From: Desulfuromonadaceae bacterium
Lineage (GTDB): Bacteria > Desulfobacterota > Desulfuromonadia > Desulfuromonadales > SZUA-540
Reading direction: 5' to 3'
Length of the DNA: 16,316 nucleotides
NCBI GenBank assembly: GCA_003250235.1
Contig: QKGY01000044.1
Span: 1 to 16,316, forward strand
Shown in pieces: positions 6,432-14,700 of the stretch; within the stretch, counting starts at the first letter, position 1, and each line of letters begins with the position of its first letter. Under the pieces are notes generated by a model, which was not told where the DNA came from, did no database searches, and was given only the letters and a program-made list of their open reading frames with translations. The translations under genes and the position numbers were made by a program.

Positions 6432-7412
6432 ATGACCCCTGACAAACCGATCGGCATCGTTTTGCTGAACATGGGCGGGCCGGACTCGCTCGAAGCCGTC
6501 GAACCCTTCCTGTACAATCTCTTCTCCGACCGGGAGCTGATCCGCCTGCCGATGGGGGCGCTGCTGCAACGTCCTTTCGCCCGTCTCATCTCGCATTTTC
6601 GCGCCAAGAAGGTTCGGCTGAATTACCGCGCCATCGGAGGAAGCTCGCCGCTGCTGATGTGGACGACCCGTCAGGCCGAAGACCTCGCGTCCCTGCTTGG
6701 CAAGGCCTACAGACCCTATGTCGCCATGCGTTACTGGAAGCCCTTTGCCCGCGAGACCCTGCGGCAGATGCGAGCCGACGGCGTGGAGAAGGCTGTCGTG
6801 CTCTCCATGTACCCGCACTATACCGGGGCCACCACCGGCAGCAGCGTTAATGATTTCCGCCGCGCTGTCGGTGAGGTCTATCCTGACCTTCAGTTCACGG
6901 TGATTGACCAGTGGTACAACTGGCCGGGATATCTGGATGCGCTGGCCAACCGCGTGCGCGAGGGACTGGAGCAGTTTCACGAGCTTCTGCGCGACGAGGT
7001 CCAGATCCTCTTTTCGGCCCATGCCCTGCCGCAGAAGTTTATCGACCGGGGCGACCCTTATCTGGAGCATATTCTCGATACGGTCAAGGGGGTAATGGAG
7101 AGGGTAGGCAGCAAACACCCTTGGCATCTGGGCTTCCAGAGCCGCAGCGGTCCGGTTCAGTGGATGGAGCCCGATACGGTCGAAGTGATGGACACCCTGG
7201 CGGCCGAGGGGCACAAGGCGCTGCTGATGGTCCCCATCTCCTTTGTTTCCGATCACATCGAAACCCTGCAGGAGATCGATATCGAATATGCGACCCATGC
7301 CTACAAGGCGGGGATCCCGACCTTTCACCGAGCCCCCTCCCTGAATGTTCATGGCGACTTCATTCAGGCACTGGCTGATCTGGTGCGGTCGAAAACGAAG
7401 GAGGCGCCATGA
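6432..7412 (+). CDS. hemH: Ferrochelatase
   Basis: The protein has 326 residues and inserts ferrous iron into a porphyrin, protoporphyrin IX in the classical route. The N-terminus GIVLLNMGGPDS is the family opening. YPHYTGATTGS (127-137), FSAHALP (194-200, with metal-site H197) and FVSDHIETLQEIDIE (271-285, with E277) are the conserved active-site segments. There is no good Shine-Dalgarno before ATG 6432, and the 12-bp hairpin ends 20 nt upstream, so translation may be weak or controlled by folding. The predicted start still fits the family N-terminus exactly. It overlaps the next small gene by 4 nt (ATGA). Confidence 0.96.
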   Translation: MTPDKPIGIVLLNMGGPDSLEAVEPFLYNLFSDRELIRLPMGALLQRPFARLISHFRAKKVRLNYRAIGGSSPLLMWTTRQAEDLASLLGKAYRPYVAMRYWKPFARETLRQMRADGVEKAVVLSMYPHYTGATTGSSVNDFRRAVGEVYPDLQFTVIDQWYNWPGYLDALANRVREGLEQFHELLRDEVQILFSAHALPQKFIDRGDPYLEHILDTVKGVMERVGSKHPWHLGFQSRSGPVQWMEPDTVEVMDTLAAEGHKALLMVPISFVSDHIETLQEIDIEYATHAYKAGIPTFHRAPSLNVHGDFIQALADLVRSKTKEAP

Positions 7413-7591
7413 AGACCTGTCGGATCTGCAATCAGTCTTTCGACCCGGATACCCCCCTGGACGATCCGAGTGAGCAGGCCGGCCTGTTCATGGCTCGCGA
7501 ACTCTATGACGATGCCGATGAACTCTGCCCCCAGTGCCTGGCCAACCGGGGGAAACTCGGCATGATGTACTGCACGGAATTTTACGGCTGA
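7409..7591 (+). CDS. Small CxxC protein (zinc-ribbon-like) coupled to hemH
   Basis: The protein has 60 residues and no recognised named family. Two CX2C knuckles (CRIC at 4-7 and CPQC at 40-43) and a further C55 suggest a small zinc or Fe-S binding domain. The spacer between the pairs is acidic. A strong AAGGAGG (7398-7404) lies 4 nt before ATG 7409, and the ATGA overlap with the hemH stop indicates translational coupling, so it is a real gene despite its size. The position suggests a role linked to ferrochelatase, iron supply or porphyrin handling, but this is inference from context only. A bidirectional terminator follows. Confidence 0.8.
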   Translation: MKTCRICNQSFDPDTPLDDPSEQAGLFMARELYDDADELCPQCLANRGKLGMMYCTEFYG

Positions 7592-7619
7592 TGAGGGTAA
7601 CGCTCCCCTTGAAAGACGG

Positions 7620-7654
7620 AAAAAGGCCACCCCGGTAAAAGGGTGGCCTTTTTT
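7620..7654. terminator. Bidirectional Rho-independent terminator
   Basis: GGCCACCC (7625-7632) pairs with GGGTGGCC (7641-7648). Six T residues follow on plus (7649-7654) and five A residues precede (7620-7624), giving a T run on minus. It serves both the heme operon, whose last stop is at 7591, and the convergent DnaJ-like gene ending at 7678. Confidence 0.92.
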
Positions 7655-7677
7655 GTGCGGTGTTGGAGGATGACGGC

Positions 7678-8568
7678 TTACAGGCCGTTCTTTTTCAGAT
7701 CATCGAGCAGCTTGCGTTGCTTGTCGGTGAGTTTCTGCGGGACCTCCACCTCGATGACGGCATAGAGGTCGCCTTTTTCCTTTTTGCCGACGGCGGGTAC
7801 GCCGAACCCCTTAAGGCGGATTTTCTTACCGGCCGAGGTGCCTGCGGGGACCTTGATGCGTTTCGGTCCTTCCAGGGTCGGCACATCCACCGAGGTGCCG
7901 AGGCAGGCGCCGCTGAAGGGAACCTGGATCCGCGCGTAGAGGTCCTGTCCTTCGCGGGTCAGCTGGGCGTCGGGGTCCACCTTGATTTCCAGATACAGGT
8001 CCCCCGGAGGACCGCCTGCCGGACCGGGCGCCCCCTTGTTGGCGATGCGCAATTTTTTGCCGGATTCAACCCCCGGTGGGATACGTACCTGCAGGTGCTC
8101 CACCTGGTTGCCCTGCTTGTAGTCGATGCGCCTCTCGCCGCCGAGCACCGCCTGGCGGAAAGGGATGTTGACATGCATGACGTAGTCCTGCCCCTTGACC
8201 GCCTGCCGCCGCTGGGTTCCGGTATACGGCCCCCGACGGCCTCCGCTGAAGAGGTGGCTGAAGATGTCGTCGGTGCCGAACCCGAACTCGCGGAAGATGT
8301 CTCCCACGTCGAAATTGCGGTAGATGTCTTCCTGGCTGTAACGCTGGTGAAATCCCGTCGATCCGAACTGATCGTACTGCTTGCGTTTTTCCGCATCGGA
8401 CAGGACCGCGTAGGCTTCGGTGATCTCCTTGAAGGTTTCTTCCGCTTTTTTGTCGCCGGGGTTTTTGTCCGGGTGGTATTTGAGGGCCAGCTTGCGGTAG
8501 GCTTTCTTGATCTCTTCCGCCGAAGCCTCCTTGCTGACGCCGAGGGTGTCGTAATAACTCTTGGCCAT
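7678..8568 (-). CDS. DnaJ-family co-chaperone without zinc finger (CbpA-like)
   Basis: The protein has 296 residues. The J domain (about 4-68) has the HPD motif at 32-34 needed to stimulate DnaK ATPase. A Gly/Phe-containing linker (about 92-126) follows, then two C-terminal substrate-binding domains (about 127-200 and 205-280). The four CxxCxGxG zinc repeats of canonical DnaJ are absent, so this is a type II J protein like CbpA. AGGAGC (8578-8573) precedes ATG 8568 by 4 nt. It is convergent with the heme operon and divergent from hemG. Whether it assists heme-protein folding is speculation from position. Confidence 0.93.
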   Translation of the reverse strand: MAKSYYDTLGVSKEASAEEIKKAYRKLALKYHPDKNPGDKKAEETFKEITEAYAVLSDAEKRKQYDQFGSTGFHQRYSQEDIYRNFDVGDIFREFGFGTDDIFSHLFSGGRRGPYTGTQRRQAVKGQDYVMHVNIPFRQAVLGGERRIDYKQGNQVEHLQVRIPPGVESGKKLRIANKGAPGPAGGPPGDLYLEIKVDPDAQLTREGQDLYARIQVPFSGACLGTSVDVPTLEGPKRIKVPAGTSAGKKIRLKGFGVPAVGKKEKGDLYAVIEVEVPQKLTDKQRKLLDDLKKNGL

Positions 8569-8604
8569 TGCTGCTCCTGGATGTGTGGGCTGTTTTCGTC
8601 ACTT

Positions 8605-8633
8605 ACTATAATTACGCCATCCCCCTGCGTCAA
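8605..8633 (-). promoter_or_regulatory. Sigma70-type promoter of the DnaJ-like gene
   Basis: On the minus strand, TTGACG (8633-8628) and TATAGT (8610-8605) are separated by exactly 17 bp, about 37 bp upstream of ATG 8568. Both boxes match 5/6 of consensus. It does not resemble a sigma32 heat-shock promoter. Confidence 0.75.
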
Positions 8634-8697
8634 GGACCCCGCTGAAAAAACAGCAGCTTACAGGCATGTTCTTTGCTAGTTTATCAGACAGGCGCGG

Positions 8698-8739
8698 GGA
8701 ACCCCGGTTAAAACCCAGGTTCCACTTGACCCCGGGGTT
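8698..8739. promoter_or_regulatory. Nested inverted repeats at the hemG promoter
   Basis: AACCCCGG (8700-8707) is repeated inverted as CCGGGGTT (8732-8739). GGAACC (8698-8703) is inverted as GGTTCC (8718-8723), and GGTT/AACC (8706-8709 and 8712-8715) forms a small central dyad. The right arm falls inside the promoter spacer, so the arrangement looks like an operator. No known regulator motif is recognised. Confidence 0.4.
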
Positions 8740-8754
8740 TTCGTGCTTTATGGT
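8726..8754 (+). promoter_or_regulatory. Sigma70-type promoter of hemG
   Basis: TTGACC (8726-8731) and TATGGT (8749-8754) are separated by exactly 17 bp. The promoter lies about 100 bp upstream of the hemG start, leaving a leader of roughly 95 nt. The interval 8569-8858 contains the two divergent promoters and the inverted repeats but no gene. Confidence 0.7.
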
Positions 8755-8858
8755 TTTTCGGGTGACATGGGCCAAAACTATCCATCCATCCGGTTATATG
8801 GCGAATCGGGACCCTTTCGCCTGCGTGGTTTTCTTCCCCTCCAAATAAAGGATATGTG

Positions 8859-10268
8859 ATGCGCGTTGTCATTATCGGAGCAGGTATTTCAGGTCTATCC
8901 ACCGCCTATGCCATCGAACAGCAGGCCGACGCGGCAGGTATCGAGATCCAGACCGTCGTCGTGGAGAAAAAAGACCGCACCGGCGGCAAGATCTGGAGCG
9001 TCAAAGAGGAAGGGTATCTGTGCGAATGGGGGCCGAACGGCTTTCTCGACAACAAGCCGATGACCCTGGAACTCTGCGACAAACTCGGCATTCGCCAGCG
9101 GCTGGCCCGCTCCAACGACAACGCCCGCAAGCGCTTCATCTACTCGGAGAATGTCCTGCACCAACTGCCCGAGAACGGACCGTCTTTTCTCAAGTCGGAT
9201 CTCATCTCCTGGCCGGGCAAGCTCCGTCTGGCCTGCGAAACGCTGATTCCCGTCTACCGGGGGGACGATGACGAAACCCTGGCGCATTTCGCCCGCCGCC
9301 GGTTGGGCGAGGAAGCCCTCGACAAGCTCATCGCCCCCATGGTTTCGGGGATCTTCGCCGGCGATCCGGAGACGATGAGCCTCAAGAGCTGTTTCCCCCG
9401 CATCTACGAACTGGAGCAGCAATACGGCGGCCTGATCCGCGCCATGATCCGCCTCGCCAAAAAGAAGAGGGCCGAGATCAAAGAAGGAAAGGCCGTGGCG
9501 AGCGCTGCCGGGCCGGGCGGGATTCTGACCTCGTTCGTCGACGGGATCCAGGAGCTGACCGACGTGGCGGCCCAGTCTCTGCGTGCAGAAGTGCGTACCG
9601 GCGTAGGAGTCAATGGCATCCTGCCGAAGAAGGACGGCTATGAACTGCATCTGGAAGACGGCGGCATTCTTGAGGCGGATATCGTGGTCAGTGCGGCTCC
9701 CTCTCACGCCCTCAAAGACATGCTGGCCGAATCGATTCCGGCGATGTCCGAAAAATTGGCGCAGATCCCTTACGCGTCGATGAATGTCGTCTGCTTCGGT
9801 TATCCGGCCGATTCCATCGGCAGGGATCTGGATGGCTTCGGTTACCTGATTCCGAAAAAGGAAGGGTGCAACACGCTGGGGACCCTTTGGGATTCGAGCA
9901 TTTTCCCCAACCGCGCCCCGCAGGGGCACGTCATGTTGCGCTCGATGATGGGAGGGGCCACCAACCCCAGCGCCATCGAGCTCAGCGAGTCGGAGGTCAA
10001 GGCCCGGGTCATGGGGGATCTGAAACGGATCATGGGGATTACCGCGGAGCCGAGTTTTGTGCGCATATTCCGCCATCAGCAAGCCATTCCCCAGTATGTG
10101 GCGGGGCATGGCAAGCGTCTTCAGGAACTTGATGGCCTGTTGGCGGCTTATCCGGGACTCATTTTGACCGGCAATGCCTTTTACGGGGTCGGGCTCAACG
10201 ACTGCGTCAACGCTTCCAATAAGGCGGCCGACCGGGTCATGGCTTTTGTGCGGGCCCAGTCGCGCTGA
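8859..10268 (+). CDS. hemG: Protoporphyrinogen oxidase, FAD-dependent HemY/PgoX type
   Basis: The protein has 469 residues, normal for the HemY/PPOX family. The N-terminal dinucleotide-binding motif GAGISG (7-12) and the EKKDRTGGKIWS segment bind FAD. The C-terminal TGNAFYGVGLNDC (437-449) is the second FAD-contact region typical of this family. It removes six electrons from protoporphyrinogen IX to give protoporphyrin IX, the substrate of HemH. Characterised members use oxygen; an anaerobic lineage would need another acceptor, which is not shown here. ATG 8859 was chosen over GTG 8856 because AAAGGA (8847-8852) is 6 nt from the ATG. The gene is often called hemY in this clade. A membrane protein gene follows in the same reading frame after 30 nt. 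Confidence 0.94.
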   Translation: MRVVIIGAGISGLSTAYAIEQQADAAGIEIQTVVVEKKDRTGGKIWSVKEEGYLCEWGPNGFLDNKPMTLELCDKLGIRQRLARSNDNARKRFIYSENVLHQLPENGPSFLKSDLISWPGKLRLACETLIPVYRGDDDETLAHFARRRLGEEALDKLIAPMVSGIFAGDPETMSLKSCFPRIYELEQQYGGLIRAMIRLAKKKRAEIKEGKAVASAAGPGGILTSFVDGIQELTDVAAQSLRAEVRTGVGVNGILPKKDGYELHLEDGGILEADIVVSAAPSHALKDMLAESIPAMSEKLAQIPYASMNVVCFGYPADSIGRDLDGFGYLIPKKEGCNTLGTLWDSSIFPNRAPQGHVMLRSMMGGATNPSAIELSESEVKARVMGDLKRIMGITAEPSFVRIFRHQQAIPQYVAGHGKRLQELDGLLAAYPGLILTGNAFYGVGLNDCVNASNKAADRVMAFVRAQSR

Positions 10269-10288
10269 TCGGCGCTAACGGACCCTCT

Positions 10289-10301
10289 GGAGGTATTTAT
10301 T
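10289..10301 (+). promoter_or_regulatory. Ribosome site and probable ATT start codon
   Basis: A strong GGAGG (10289-10293) is followed after 5 nt by ATT (10299-10301) in the frame of the membrane protein. No in-frame ATG, GTG or TTG exists between the hemG stop (10266-10268) and ATG 10392. That ATG has no ribosome site and would cut into the first transmembrane segment. Confidence 0.6.
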
Positions 10302-11231
10302 TCAGTCCGCGACGACACCATACTCGCTCGCAGACGGGACCTGCTGATCCCCCTGGCGGGTTTTTACGCACTGTGGATCGCGCTGTCCCTAATGTTACGC
10401 GCTCTGCCGGGCTGGCCCCCGCTGGAAAGGGCTCTGCCTCTGCTGGCAACCCTGGTTCACATGGGCGGCGCCACCCTGGCCATGGTCTATTACCTGGAGG
10501 TTGTCGACCGCAGGCTGCATCAGTCCCATCGTTTGCGCCTTCAGCTTCTTTGCGGATTCCTGGTCGTCGGCGTGGGTCTGGTCGCCTTCAGCCAGTGGAA
10601 CGGCCGGGCTCCGAGCCCCTTTTTCGAGATGCTCGGCACGGCCAACCTGCTGGCATTGGCCATGGTGCTGGGGGGATGGATGGCCACGGCGCTCAAGCGG
10701 CCCGCCGAACTCGTCCCCGTGTGCCTGGTGATGTCCCTGGTGGATTTCTTCAGCGTCGTGCGGGGTCCGACCCGGTTGATCGCTGACAGCGTTTCATCCT
10801 TCTATCTTCAAGGCAGGCAGGGAACGCCGCCTTTGGGGGATTTTCTCCTCATCAAGATAGGCATTCCCGGTTCTGCGGTGCCGCTTCCCGTCTTCGGCGT
10901 CACCGACTGGATTATCGTGGTTTTTCTCAGCACCGCCGCCGTCCGTTTCGGCTACAATGACAACCTCTTTGCGCTGGCTTTTACTGACAGAAAAGGGAGA
11001 CGGACATGGTCCGTCTCCCTTCCGGTCGCTGTATCAGGGTTGGCCGTGGCGGTCCTGATGGCTCAGGTCGGCGGGGTGTTTCTTCCGGCACTTCCCGTCG
11101 TTGCCCTGGTGTTCATGCTGTATCTCTTTGCCCGTTATCCCGCCAGCCGCCAGCTGCAGTCGTCCGACTGGACCCTTATGCTGACGTCCTGCGGCGTGAT
11201 GGCCCTGCTGATGTTTCTTCCCATCTTCTAG
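10299..11231 (+). CDS. Multi-spanning membrane protein with presenilin/SPP-like aspartate and PALP motifs
   Basis: The protein has 310 residues from the ATT start and 279 from ATG 10392. About nine hydrophobic segments are visible, and the first (about 15-33) is preceded by RRR, consistent with positive-inside topology. D149 lies in a membrane segment (SLVDFFSV). After a polar loop with GPTRLIADSV, D203 lies in the next segment (FGVTDWIIVVFLS). One segment later comes PALP (263-266). The order Asp, Asp, PAL is that of presenilin/signal peptide peptidase intramembrane proteases (family A22), although their GxGD is GVTD here. One more hydrophobic segment follows. The gene is probably cotranscribed with hemG (30-nt gap). 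Protease function is inference; it may be an inactive relative or an unrelated membrane protein. Confidence 0.7.
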   Translation: MSVRDDTILARRRDLLIPLAGFYALWIALSLMLRALPGWPPLERALPLLATLVHMGGATLAMVYYLEVVDRRLHQSHRLRLQLLCGFLVVGVGLVAFSQWNGRAPSPFFEMLGTANLLALAMVLGGWMATALKRPAELVPVCLVMSLVDFFSVVRGPTRLIADSVSSFYLQGRQGTPPLGDFLLIKIGIPGSAVPLPVFGVTDWIIVVFLSTAAVRFGYNDNLFALAFTDRKGRRTWSVSLPVAVSGLAVAVLMAQVGGVFLPALPVVALVFMLYLFARYPASRQLQSSDWTLMLTSCGVMALLMFLPIF

Positions 11232-11323
11232 CCCGCCCTCTGATGTTCTCTTCGGATCGGGCTACGGTTTCACACAACCTGTCTGTCAGCGGTCAGAACG
11301 AACGCTGTCATATTCCCCACGCT

Positions 11324-11647
11324 TTAAGGATATTCCCTGCCATCGATCTGCAGGATTTCGACATTGTCCCCCGAAACGACACGAACCTGGATCTCCACCG
11401 TTCTGCCATTCTTGATCAGAGGGTCGAGACGAACAGGGTCGGGATTGAGAATCGTAAAGATTTCCGCAGGTGTCTTGCCGCGGATGATGTAGCCCTGATT
11501 CATCGAGTCAATCTCTCCGACAATTGTCATGCCCGTCACCTGTTGATTCGAACCGGGGGGCGCTCCGAAGCTCGTGTTGTTCCCCATCGGGTAGGTACAC
11601 CCCAGCGCAAAAGCCAGAAGCATTATCGTCGTTATTTTTTTCATCAT
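11324..11647 (-). CDS. Small lipoprotein, last gene of the copper efflux operon
   Basis: The protein has 107 residues. A short basic start, a hydrophobic stretch and LLAFALGC with C17 form a lipoprotein signal, so it should be anchored in the outer or inner membrane facing the periplasm. The mature part from about 37 alternates hydrophobic and polar residues (VGEIDSMNQGYIIRG, then GRTVEIQVRVV and NVEILQIDG), suggesting a small beta-barrel of OB type. No named family is recognised. AAGGAGG (11660-11654) is 6 nt before the first ATG. It lies 58 nt after the CusA-like gene on the same strand, so a role in copper tolerance is plausible but unproven. The interval 11232-11323 behind it shows no terminator that I can support. 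Confidence 0.8.
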   Translation of the reverse strand: MMKKITTIMLLAFALGCTYPMGNNTSFGAPPGSNQQVTGMTIVGEIDSMNQGYIIRGKTPAEIFTILNPDPVRLDPLIKNGRTVEIQVRVVSGDNVEILQIDGREYP

Positions 11648-11705
11648 CTGTTTCCTCCTTGTTAGGGTCCGGCGACCTTGCCGTTCAGGTCCCGGGCCGG
11701 TGCTC

Positions 11706-14700
11706 TTAAGGGATAGGGGCCTTGGCGGCCACGGATTTCTTGAGATCGAAGTGCCATTTCCAGATTTCGTAAATCACCGGGTACACCATCAGCTCCAGGA
11801 TGAAGGATGTGAAGATCCCGCCGATCATGGGGGCGGCGATACGCTTCATGATTTCCGACCCGGTGCTTGTCGACCACATAATCGGGATCAGGCCGATGGC
11901 CATGGTCGAAACGGTCATGAATTTGGGCCGTATGCGCTTGACCGCCCCTTCGAGAATGGCCTGGCGCAGCTCCGGCAAGCTGTTGAGGCGTCCTTCCCTG
12001 TTGGCCTTGTCATAGGCGAGATCGAGATAAAGCAGCATAAAGACGCCGGTTTCCGCATCGACACCCATCAGGGCGATGAGCCCGACCCAAACGGCTATGC
12101 TCATATTGTACCCGAGCAGGTAGACAAGCCAAATCGCGCCGATGGCCGAGAAGGGAACGGCCATAAAGACGATGGACACTTTGGCCAGGGATTTGGTGTT
12201 CATGTAAAGGAGCATGAAAATAAGAAAAAGCGTCAGGGGGATGACGAGCGTCAGTTTTTCCCGCACCCTTTTCATCGAGTCATACTGCCCCGTCCAGAAA
12301 TAGGAATAGCCGGGCGGGACCTGAACGGTTTTTTCCAGCAGGGCCGAGGCTTCGCGGACGTAACTTCCCGGATCCCTGTCGCCGATATCGATATAGACAT
12401 ATCCGGTCAGCAGGCCATCCTCATCGCGAATCATGGCCGGTTCGCTCACCGTCTCGATAGTGGCCAGCTGGTTCAGGGCAATCTGCCGTTTTCCGTCGAG
12501 AGCGGAAACGAGCAGGCGGTTGAGGGCGCCGAAGTTTGTCCTGAAATCCGGCAGGTAGCGGACATTGACCGGATAGCGTTCCCGGCCCTCGACCGTCGTG
12601 GTTATGTTCTCGCCGCCGATGGCATTCTGCACCACCTGTTGGGCCTCGGCGATACTCAGCCCATAACGGGCCAGTTCGTCGCGCTTCCATTTGACATCGA
12701 TGAAATATCCGCCGCTGGTCCGCTCGGCAAAAACGCTGCGGGTCCCGCCGAGCGACCGCAGTTTCTCTTCGATCCGGGTGCCGATCTCCTCGATCTCCTT
12801 GAGGTCCGCTCCGGCTATTTTGATGCCGACCGGGGTGCGGATGCCGGTTGTCAGCATATCGATCCGCGCCTTGATGGGCATGGTCCAGGCATTGGAGAGC
12901 CCTGGGATTCTCAGGGCGTCATTGAGCTGGCGGACGAGATCCTCGCGCGAGAGGTGATCCGGACTGATCGGTCGAAACACCGGCTTGAGCCACTCCGGAG
13001 CCCAGGAAGAATACCACGTGTCCGTTTTGCGCCATTGTGACGGGGGCTTCAGTACGACGTAGGTCTCCAGCATGGACAGCGGGGCCGGATCGGTCGAGGT
13101 GTCGGCCCGGCCGGCTTTGCCGAGCACCCGGTCCACTTCGGGAAATTGCCGGATGATGCGATCGGTTACCTGCAGCAGTTTCTGGGCTTCGGTGATCGAA
13201 ATGCCGGGCATGGTGGTCGGCATGAAAAAGAGCGACCCTTCGTCCAAAGGCGGCATGAATTCCGAGCCCAGCCGGGTGAACACGGGAACCGTTGCCAGCA
13301 ACAGGATCAGGGCCAGGCCAATGACCGTTCTTTTGTGTCTGAGAGACCAGATGGCCAGGGGTTCATAGAGGCGGATCAGGCGTCGGCTGATCGGGTGCTT
13401 GTCCTCGGGACGGATCTTGCCGATCAGCACGGCCGACAGCGTTTTGCTGAGCCATATCGGTTTGAAACGGAAGGTGCGCAGGTTGGTCAGCAAGACGCGC
13501 AGAGCGGGATCGAGGGTGATGGCCAGAACGGCCGCAACGACCATCGCCAGCGTCTTGGTATAGGCAAGCGGCTTGAAGAGGCGTCCTTCGGCCGCTTCCA
13601 GAGTGAGAACCGGCAGGAACGAGACGGCGATGACCAGCATGGCGAAGAAGCTTGGCGCCGCGACCTGCTTGATGGCGTCGACAACGACCTCCCGCACGTC
13701 GCGCGGGTCGCCTCCTTTTTGCCACTCTTCAAGACGTTTGTGGGTTTGCTCCACCACGACGATCGCCGCATCGACCATGGCGCCGATGGCGATGGCTATG
13801 CCTCCCAGAGACATGATGTTGGCGGTCAGCCCCATCTCCTTGAAGGGGACAAAGGAGATCAGCACCGCCACGGGGATCGTGATGATGGGGATGACAGAAC
13901 TGGGCGGATGCCAGAGGAAGATGAAAATGATTACCGACACGATGGCGAGGATTTCCAGCAGGGTTCCCTTCAGCGTATCGATGGCCCGCCGGATGAGTTC
14001 CGAACGATCGTAGATCGGGACGATCTTGACCCCCGCTGGCAGCCCGACGCTGAGTTCCCGGATTCTTTTCTTGACCTGGTCGATCACGGTGAGGGCGTTT
14101 TGTCCCTGTCTCATGACGACAATGCCAGAGACCACGTCTCCGTCGCCGTCCAGATCGGCAATGCCTCTTCGAGTGTCCGGTCCCAACACGACCTGGCCGA
14201 TATCCTTGATGCAGATCGGCGTGCCGTCTTCGGTCGCTGAGAGGGCGATGTCCTTGAAGTCGTCGACGGATTTGGCGTATCCGCGACCCCGCACCATGTA
14301 TTCGGTGCCGCCAAACTCGATCAGGCGTCCGCCAACTTCCTTGTTGCCCGCCTGCACGGCCTCTATGACTTTGGAGAGCGGAATGTCGTAGGCCTGCAGG
14401 CGGTTGGGATCGACGTTGACCTGATATTGCTGGACGAAGCCGCCTACCGTGGCGACCTCGGCAACCCCGGGGAGGGCCTTGAGATAGTATCGCAGGTACC
14501 AGTCCTGCAGAGACCGCAGTTCGGCAAGGCTGTGCGCGCCCGTCTCATCGACCAGGGCGTATTGAAAGACCCATCCGAGCCCCGTAGCATCCGGCCCCAG
14601 CTCGGTTTGAACGCCATCGGGCAGTTGGGAAATGACGGTGGAGAGATATTCCAGGGTGCGCGACCGGGCCCAGTAGATGTCCACATCGTCTTCGAAGATG

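Noticed and set aside
8666..8848. A 60-codon plus-strand open frame before hemG
   Set aside because: It overlaps the hemG promoter and inverted repeats, has no good ribosome site and shows no protein-like features.
10392..10394. ATG 10392 as the start of the membrane protein
   Set aside because: It lies within the first hydrophobic segment, lacks a Shine-Dalgarno and leaves a strong ribosome site at 10289 unused.
11283..11315. CAGCG/CGCTG dyad after the lipoprotein gene as a terminator
   Set aside because: The stem is 5 bp with no T run on either strand.
11700..14240. Long plus-strand open frames opposite cusA (11700-13040 and 13146-14240)
   Set aside because: They mirror the CusA reading frame, have low-complexity Gly/Asp/Arg/His-rich translations and show no start signals.
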